Both the position numbers and the translations under genes were made by a program. From Methanobacterium sp. UBA176 (GTDB taxonomy: Archaea > Methanobacteriota > Methanobacteria > Methanobacteriales > Methanobacteriaceae), in assembly GCA_002505765.1 (NCBI GenBank), contig DAVZ01000067.1:1-47539 (forward strand): a DNA stretch of 47,539 nucleotides. Direction: 5' to 3'. Below are positions 42,525 through 47,539 of the stretch, in pieces. Position 1 is the stretch's first letter, and each line of letters begins with the position of its first letter. The notes under the pieces were generated by a model. It was not told the origin of the DNA, searched no databases, and saw only the letters and a program-made list of their open reading frames with translations.

Positions 42525-43454
42525 ATGTTTAAAATATTCGGTAAGAAATCAAAGAAAAAAGTGAAGGAAATTCTGGAAATAGACCTCAAAAAACCAGTTG
42601 ATTGTCTCTGCGATTTTACTTACAATTTCTACTGGCAGCACAAAGGCGAAAAGCTTGATCCTGAGTGGAAGATCCCAGATAATGATTATACATATTCTGA
42701 TTTAGTTAAACACCTTAAAAAGGGTAATGATGTTAAAATTAATGGAAATGTGGGCCATAGATTATGTTCAAGCATGGGCGTAGACCTGAAATTCTTTGGA
42801 GGGACGGGGAAAGAATTGAAAGTTGGAAATGTTATAGTTGATGGAGACGTGGATACTCGAATGGGAATAAGTATGGTTAAAGGAAGTATTTATATAAAAG
42901 GAAATGTTAAAGCCCCCATAGGAAATTTAGTTGAATTAAAGTCAGATATGAAAGGATACAGGAAATTTAAATCTATTACCGATGTTTTAATAAATGGAAT
43001 TGGTTCTGATAAACTTAAAGGAAGTCAAGTTACAAACAATGGTATTATTATAGATGATGGAATAGTAAGAGATACTGTAGGCTCCAGACTGGATAAAGAT
43101 GCTGAAATAGTTGTGAATGGGAACGTTGATTTAAGTACAGGAATATTGATGAGGAAAGGAACTGTAAAAGTAAATGGAAATGCAGGGAAAAATACAGGGG
43201 CATTATTAAATGGGGGAACAGTTATTATAAATGGGGATTGTGATGATTTTACTGGTATAGACATGATTAAGGGAACTATGATTATAAATGGAAATGCAGG
43301 GAAGTTTTTAGCTGCAAATAAAAAGAGTGGAGTTCTTTTTGCAAAAAAAGGAAGTCCAATACCTCCAACTGAAGAAAAAAACCTCAGTAGTGAGGATGGT
43401 ACAAATCTTTTAAAGATGGGATTTAATCCACGAGAATTTAAAAAATTTGAATAG
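42525..43454 (+). CDS. FwdC-like GXGXG beta-helix protein
   Basis: A 309-residue protein of the glutamate-synthase-alpha C-terminal (GXGXG) class, as found in subunit C of formylmethanofuran dehydrogenase. Repeated beta-helix turns are visible: GNVIVDGDVDTRMGISMVKG, NGNVDLSTGILMRKGTVKV, NGNAGKNTGALLNGGTVII and NGDCDDFTGIDMIKGTMII. The N-terminal 80 residues differ from FwdC. No other fwd genes are near, so it is an orphan and may form a scaffold for another enzyme. ATG follows GGGATTGTA. It is divergent from the unknown gene and upstream of dedA. Confidence 0.8.
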   Translation: MFKIFGKKSKKKVKEILEIDLKKPVDCLCDFTYNFYWQHKGEKLDPEWKIPDNDYTYSDLVKHLKKGNDVKINGNVGHRLCSSMGVDLKFFGGTGKELKVGNVIVDGDVDTRMGISMVKGSIYIKGNVKAPIGNLVELKSDMKGYRKFKSITDVLINGIGSDKLKGSQVTNNGIIIDDGIVRDTVGSRLDKDAEIVVNGNVDLSTGILMRKGTVKVNGNAGKNTGALLNGGTVIINGDCDDFTGIDMIKGTMIINGNAGKFLAANKKSGVLFAKKGSPIPPTEEKNLSSEDGTNLLKMGFNPREFKKFE

Positions 43455-43517
43455 AAAAAAGCTTTTATTTGTATTAACCTTTAATTATAAGATATTTAAT
43501 TTAACTGGAGTTAATCA

Positions 43518-44135
43518 ATGATAAGTATTCTGGATACTGTAAGTCAGATAGCCATTAATCTTATAGAACATTTTGGATATTGGGGTGTCTTTATAGGAAT
43601 GGTCATAGAAAGCGCATGTATACCCCTCCCCAGTGAAGTAATAATGCCTTTTGCAGGCTATGTTGTATGGGAAGGTCAGATGACCCTTCTGGGCATAACA
43701 ATAGTAGGAGTTCTTGGAAACCTGTTGGGTTCATGGATAGCGTATTTTGTTGGTTTAAAGGGTGGAAGACCCTTTTTAGAAAAATACGGTAAATATTTTC
43801 TTATAAGCCATAGAAAACTTGAAATGGCGCATGATTGGTTTGAAAGATATGGTCATGAGGCAGTTTTTATAAGCAGAATGTTACCGGTTATCAGGACATT
43901 TATATCCCTCCCTGCAGGCATAGCTGAAATGAACTTTAAAAAATTCACAGTTTATACAGTTTTGGGATGCATTCCATGGGTATTATTTTTAGGATACGTA
44001 GGCTTAATGTTTGGACCTCATTGGGAACAAATAAGGAGTTATTTCCATATTCTGGATATTTTTATTGGAATAGGCATTGGAGCAGTTATAATTTACATAA
44101 CATACCACTTCTGGGGTAAAGACTCTATTAATTAA
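43518..44135 (+). CDS. DedA family membrane protein
   Basis: A 205-residue integral membrane protein with about five hydrophobic segments. It contains the DedA/SNARE-associated core: FIGMVIESACIPLPSEVIMPFAG, then GNLLGSWIAYFVG, FISRMLPVIRTFISLPAG and a C-terminal helix. The Glu and Arg residues in these motifs are needed for transport in bacterial members, which flip undecaprenyl phosphate or phospholipids. The archaeal lipid carrier substrate is unknown. ATG follows CTGGAGTTAATC. It converges with the DUF3147 gene, with 13 bp between stops. Confidence 0.92.
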   Translation: MISILDTVSQIAINLIEHFGYWGVFIGMVIESACIPLPSEVIMPFAGYVVWEGQMTLLGITIVGVLGNLLGSWIAYFVGLKGGRPFLEKYGKYFLISHRKLEMAHDWFERYGHEAVFISRMLPVIRTFISLPAGIAEMNFKKFTVYTVLGCIPWVLFLGYVGLMFGPHWEQIRSYFHILDIFIGIGIGAVIIYITYHFWGKDSIN

Positions 44136-44148
44136 ATTTTTCAATAAA

Positions 44149-44490
44149 TTATTGATATTTAAAAACTATGAATGAAGCAACTATCATGTAAATAGTGACT
44201 CCAACAGCCAGAGAAACCCAGAAACCATATTTTGGTAGCAAATAAATAATACAAATTAAATACAGGATCCATACAGGAGTAAGTATAATTAATCCCCAAA
44301 TGTAATCAGTCACTGCTTCACTGCCTACTGCAGAATATATTGTAAAGGTGGTAAATGTCGTTACAAAGGGAATCATGGCAAAAAATCCTGCTATTAATCC
44401 TTTTTTTTCACTTCCAAAATAGGTTACCAAAGTTACGACTAATCCGCCTAATAAAAAGTATATTAAATATTTTAGAGATTCAGTTATCAT
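44149..44490 (-). CDS. DUF3147-like four-helix membrane protein
   Basis: A 113-residue very hydrophobic protein with four membrane helices (LIYFLLGGLVVTLVTYF, GFFAMIPFVTTFTTFTIY, LIILTPVWILYLICIIYL and VSLAVGVTIYMIVASFIVF). The Gly-Gly helix start and total length fit the DUF3147 family. No function is known. ATG 44490 follows AAGGTCATTTTT. It converges with dedA, and the divergent protease gene lies over 250 bp away. Confidence 0.7.
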   Translation of the reverse strand: MITESLKYLIYFLLGGLVVTLVTYFGSEKKGLIAGFFAMIPFVTTFTTFTIYSAVGSEAVTDYIWGLIILTPVWILYLICIIYLLPKYGFWVSLAVGVTIYMIVASFIVFKYQ

Positions 44491-44744
44491 AAAAATGACC
44501 TTATTATTTCTAAGATTTAATCATATTATTGATTGAAGTATAATTATATTTTATTTGTTGTTAATCTTTGGATGTAAAATCAGAACAAAATAATTTGATA
44601 TAGGGGCATTAAATAACTAAAAATTACTTTAATATTTTAAGTTTTGAAATCCTAAACTTAATTAACTATTAGTAACAAAAAGTATTTATAATATGCCAAC
44701 AACTATATCAAGATAAACAATTTAAATAAAATTTAGGTGTTAAA

Positions 44745-45707
44745 ATGAAAGTTTCTGGGTCATGGAAATTAAAATTAAGATTATGGCTGGCAGCTGTGCT
44801 GCTTTTTGGCCTTCTTTATGCAATAATAACTGCAATAGGTTATTATTTTGGATTTGGAGGACCACTTGCATTTGCAGTATTTGCTTTACTGGTGGTTTTC
44901 ATTCAGTACATGCTTGGTCCAAAGATGGTAGAAACTCTGATGGGAGTAAGATATGTATCAGAAACAGAAGCTCCTCAATTACATCAAATGGTGGAAGATT
45001 TAGCAGTAAAGGCAGGTGTTCCCAAACCAAGAATCGGAGTTTCTGAAACCAGTGTTCCGAATGCATTTGCTTTTGGAAAAACTAAAGGTGACGGCCGAAT
45101 ATGTGTTACAAGAGGTATTTTAAACGTGTTAAATGAAAAGGAACTTAAAGCCGTTTTAGGGCATGAAATGTCCCACATAAATCATAGTGACATGATTGTC
45201 ATGACCTTAATAAGTGTTGTGCCGCTTATATGTTACTATATCTTCATCAGCACACTATTTTCAGATGGAGATCGTGACGGTGGTGTTGCATTAATAGGAT
45301 TCGGTGCTTTAGTTGCATATTTCATTGGTAATCTTATTGTACTTTTTGTATCTCGTGTTAGAGAATACTATGCTGATACAGGAAGTGTTGAATTAGGAAA
45401 TCAGCCCAATTACCTTGCAAGTGCCCTTTATAAATTGGTTTATGGCTCTGCAAGACTTGATAAAAACGAATTGAAACAGGTAGAGGGAATTAAAGCTTTT
45501 TTTGTAAATGATATTTCAGACGCTAAAAATGAAATAAATGACCTGAAATCAATGGATTTAGATATGGACGGTTCCATAAGCGAAAGTGAACTTGCACAAA
45601 TTAAATATACTAAAACAAGGGTTGGTGCAGCTTCAAGAATAATGGAAATCTTTTCCACACATCCAAACATGGTGAAAAGAATTAAGAGATTGTCAGAACT
45701 TGGATAG
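44745..45707 (+). CDS. htpX: HtpX-like M48 membrane protease with EF-hand loop
   Basis: A 320-residue zinc protease. Two N-terminal helices span the membrane (residues 13-58), the zinc motif HEMSH is at 140-144, two more helices follow (154-171, 183-205), and the third ligand Glu is in REYYAD. It degrades misfolded membrane proteins in bacteria. Residues 271-282 read DLDMDGSISESE, a canonical EF-hand calcium-binding loop with D, D, D, G, I, E at positions 1, 3, 5, 6, 8 and 12. This is unusual for HtpX and lies in the C-terminal cytoplasmic domain. ATG follows AGGTGTTAAA. A hairpin terminator follows at 45718. Confidence 0.92.
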   Translation: MKVSGSWKLKLRLWLAAVLLFGLLYAIITAIGYYFGFGGPLAFAVFALLVVFIQYMLGPKMVETLMGVRYVSETEAPQLHQMVEDLAVKAGVPKPRIGVSETSVPNAFAFGKTKGDGRICVTRGILNVLNEKELKAVLGHEMSHINHSDMIVMTLISVVPLICYYIFISTLFSDGDRDGGVALIGFGALVAYFIGNLIVLFVSRVREYYADTGSVELGNQPNYLASALYKLVYGSARLDKNELKQVEGIKAFFVNDISDAKNEINDLKSMDLDMDGSISESELAQIKYTKTRVGAASRIMEIFSTHPNMVKRIKRLSELG

Positions 45708-45717
45708 ATCTTTTTTT

Positions 45718-45737
45718 ATGGCCTATTGGCCATTTTT
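45718..45737 (+). terminator. Hairpin plus T-tract terminator
   Basis: ATGGCC at 45718-45723 pairs with GGCCAT at 45728-45733 across TATT, and TTTTT follows at once. It starts 11 bp after the protease stop. Further T-rich sequence continues to about 45750. Confidence 0.65.
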
Positions 45738-45807
45738 AGTTTATTTTTAAAACTTCTTTTATACAAATATTTGATTAATAAATTTAAAAAAAATTGGGAA
45801 GATATTT

Positions 45808-46446
45808 TTAAAATTCTTTAACCACACCAATGACTTTATCCTTGGAAAGCCACGTATCAAGTGGAGTTTTGGTTATGGTTTGAACTTCCACAGCCCCATC
45901 AGGAAGAGGAGTTTCTGTGGTGTAAACTTCTACTTTTCGATTATCACTCATTAAATAAACTCTGTTTCCCTCAATTTTCTTTAATCTTTTAACGATCATG
46001 CCGTATTCTGGATGAAAAGCAACTACGATATCGTTAACTTTTATATCATCTGTTTTTAAAATAATTATTTCCTCTCCATCCTCTAATGTTGGAACCATTG
46101 ATGATCCACTTACTGTAGCCGGCATTGGGAGCTTATCAGTTCCAAATTGTGATTTAATGGTAACATCAGCGGTGTAGCCATATTTTTTAGCTATAATGGT
46201 CATGTCCTGTTTGATGCTCTCTACAGAACTATCTGGCTCCTGTATCTCTTCCAGGGCTTTTAACCTCATTTCAGAGGTCATTTGAGGTGGAGTATCAAAA
46301 AGGGAAGATGCCTGGACGGTTACGTCTGTTCCATCCGTTTTTAGAGTTATATCAACACTACCCATTTCATGAGTAACGTAAAAAGCCGAAGTGGCTACTA
46401 TGCCTAAAATAATAATTCCTAAAATTAACCATGATCTTAATTTCAA
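45808..46446 (-). CDS. S26-type signal peptidase-like protein (Ser/Lys)
   Basis: A 212-residue protein with one N-terminal membrane helix (WLILGIIILGIVATSAFYV). An acidic extracellular domain of about 85 residues follows, then a LexA/signal-peptidase-like catalytic domain. Ser116 (SGSSMVPTL) is the nucleophile and Lys153 (MIVKRLKKI) the general base. The Ser/Lys dyad is the bacterial type, whereas most archaeal signal peptidases use Ser/His/Asp. The YLMSDNRKV block is also typical. Its substrate could be secreted proteins or a specific envelope target. It starts at TTG 46446 after GGTGATAAA, four bases past the aroD stop, so the two are in one operon. Confidence 0.85.
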   Translation of the reverse strand: MKLRSWLILGIIILGIVATSAFYVTHEMGSVDITLKTDGTDVTVQASSLFDTPPQMTSEMRLKALEEIQEPDSSVESIKQDMTIIAKKYGYTADVTIKSQFGTDKLPMPATVSGSSMVPTLEDGEEIIILKTDDIKVNDIVVAFHPEYGMIVKRLKKIEGNRVYLMSDNRKVEVYTTETPLPDGAVEVQTITKTPLDTWLSKDKVIGVVKEF

Positions 46447-46450
46447 TTTA

Positions 46451-47107
46451 TCACCGCAAATTTCCTAAAATATTTTTTGTTGTTTCAATATCAAGCTGTC
46501 CGGGGGCAGATTGTTTATCTATCGATGCAAAAGTGATGGGAGAGCCGAAAAGAGGTGCTACAACCCTCGTATATTTACCAATTTCCCCCATGGATATTCC
46601 GATGGTGTTTTGAACCTCTAAAATCACCTTCAGGACAGTTAAAGTATCTTCATAGTTATTGGCCATTACAGCAAATTTTGCCATATCTCCTATTTTTTTT
46701 TCTTTTTTTACCACATTTAAAAGCTCTTCAAATGAAGGGGTCTTTTGGAAATCGTGGTATGATATAATAGTAGATTTTGAAGCTTTTAAAACTTTTTCCC
46801 GAAGTTTCTCCTGTGTCTGTAATTCAATATCAACAATATCTGCATATTCAGCTGCTTTAATTAGAATTGAAGTCCTTTCTTTCTCTGAACCACTAAAAAA
46901 TCCACCTTCTGACTTTAGACGGTTTGTTGCAATTAATGGATAATCTATATCAATAATTAACTGTTGGACCTCGTCATGGTCTTCCAGAGTATCAATTCTT
47001 AGCTCTAAAATATCCGCTCCAAGATCTATGGCTCTTCTGGCAGATTTAAGAACAATATTAGGGTTTTTCCCGATTATGGGAGCGCAAATCATTGTTTTTT
47101 CAAACAC
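46451..47107 (-). CDS. aroD: 3-dehydroquinate dehydratase, type I
   Basis: A 218-residue TIM-barrel enzyme for the third step of aromatic amino acid synthesis (3-dehydroquinate to 3-dehydroshikimate). Type I features are ADILELRIDTLEDHD near the N-terminus, STIISYHDFQKTPSFEE with the catalytic His, the Schiff-base Lys in GDMAKFAVMAN, and SMGEIGKYTRVVAPLFGSPITFASI at the end. Length is normal. It starts at GTG 47107, eight bases after AAGGTAG; an ATG at 47092 lacks such a site. It precedes the signal-peptidase-like gene by four bases. Confidence 0.95.
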   Translation of the reverse strand: MFEKTMICAPIIGKNPNIVLKSARRAIDLGADILELRIDTLEDHDEVQQLIIDIDYPLIATNRLKSEGGFFSGSEKERTSILIKAAEYADIVDIELQTQEKLREKVLKASKSTIISYHDFQKTPSFEELLNVVKKEKKIGDMAKFAVMANNYEDTLTVLKVILEVQNTIGISMGEIGKYTRVVAPLFGSPITFASIDKQSAPGQLDIETTKNILGNLR

Positions 47108-47277
47108 ATCAATACTACCTTACTATTTTTGTAGATTTTTCAATATCATTATACTGATATTTATAAATTTCATATAGTCATCGCTATTATTTTTATTGCA
47201 TAACTCTGGATATTGTGCGTTAATCTAATACTATTTTTAATCCTTTTTCTAACCAGTTTATCCATTATTATATGTAA

Positions 47278-47539
47278 AGAGGCTGTTCCGTAATTAATTT
47301 TTACACCAAAAATTTTGTTTACTTATGGATTTGGAGGCCTTGGAAAATCCATGATTTTAGGGGGTATCGAAAATTCCTTTGAATTTTAGAAAAATGCTAA
47401 TCATTTTTCTAACTCCTGAAAATCTGTCAAAAATCATATTTTACGCATCGAAAACAGAGTCTTCGAATGCTTCGATTTTTGAGGGTTTTGCTGTTCATGA
47501 ATCAAAAAGATTCCCTTCAACATCGAAAACAGAGTCTTC
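47278..47539. mobile_element. Left end of a repeat/insertion element
   Basis: Begins with AGAGGCTGTTC at 47278-47288, the inverse of the element end at 71-81. It contains two copies of CATCGAAAACAGAGTCTTC at 47446-47464 and 47521-47539, 75 bp apart. The final 26 bases match the first 26 bases of the window with one mismatch. No long ORF is present in either direction, so any transposase must lie beyond the window. The arrangement suggests the window, or the contig it comes from, ends inside a repeated element. Confidence 0.55.

Noticed and set aside
47446..47539. Two 19-bp repeats 75 bp apart as a CRISPR start
   Set aside because: Only two units are present, the repeat is short, the spacing is too long for a usual spacer, and the unit also occurs at the window start inside the element.
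1..47539. Shared window ends as evidence for a circular plasmid or virus
   Set aside because: The content is chromosomal housekeeping genes, and the shared stretch belongs to an element with inverted repeat ends; assembly ending at a repeat explains it better.

Overview
The window is AT-rich chromosomal DNA from a methanogenic archaeon, most likely Methanobacterium or a close relative in Methanobacteriales. The evidence is the gene content: a TfrB-type CoM/CoB-linked fumarate reductase subunit, 2-phosphoglycerate kinase (cyclic 2,3-diphosphoglycerate synthesis), a group 3 [NiFe] hydrogenase, an FwdC-like protein, two FilR1-type regulators, archaeal RFC small and large subunits, archaeal glycyl-tRNA synthetase, archaeal SepF with MinD paralogues, cupin-type glucose-6-phosphate isomerase and indolepyruvate ferredoxin oxidoreductase. 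Start codons follow GGAGG, GGTGAT or GGAGAT-type ribosome binding sites, and several genes use GTG or TTG. No tRNA, rRNA or CRISPR array was seen.

Layout. Positions 1-82 are the right end of a repeat element whose left end lies at 47278-47539 in the same orientation. 104-3072 (-): a PepSY-like remnant and iorBA. 3222-5579: a YgjP-like metallopeptidase, a small Cys protein, a zincin-like protein and a TrkA-type protein. 5580-7465 is gene-poor, with small ORFs, a decayed gene and strong palindromes. 7466-13285 (+): a compact run of tfrB, a TrmJ-like methyltransferase, DUF1512, dcd and glyS. 13337-15378 (-): a SAP-like microprotein and two tandem FilR1 regulators. 15827-18264: TatD-like hydrolase, cupin PGI and a PfkB kinase. 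18327-22644 (-): two MinD-like ATPases, a DUF2226 protein, SepF and a DUF1611 protein, which looks like a cell-division or positioning module. 22781-24815 (+): roadblock protein, 2-phosphoglycerate kinase, ZPR1 zinc finger. 25103-26597 (-): a histone-fold protein with a coiled-coil tail, and nadC. 26707-29096 (+): RNase Z, MscS, sortase. 29559-32735 (+): an operon of ferredoxin, V4R-like protein, and hydrogenase small and large subunits, followed by a roadblock fusion protein. 34227-37173 (-): two overlapping radical SAM genes. 37174-38447: gene-poor, with a decayed membrane-protein gene. 38448-40921 (+): rfcS and rfcL. 40924-47107: FMN-binding protein, a 30-residue CCG peptide, an unknown protein, an FwdC-like protein, DedA, DUF3147, an HtpX-like protease carrying an EF-hand loop, a Ser/Lys signal-peptidase-like protein and aroD.

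Most of the window is ordinary methanogen core genome. The parts most worth following are the hydrogenase operon with its own ferredoxin and V4R partner, the MinD paralogue whose P-loop lysine is arginine, beside sepF, the coiled-coil histone-like gene with a perfect hairpin directly before its ribosome binding site, the EF-hand in the membrane protease, the radical SAM pair, and several conserved-looking microproteins.
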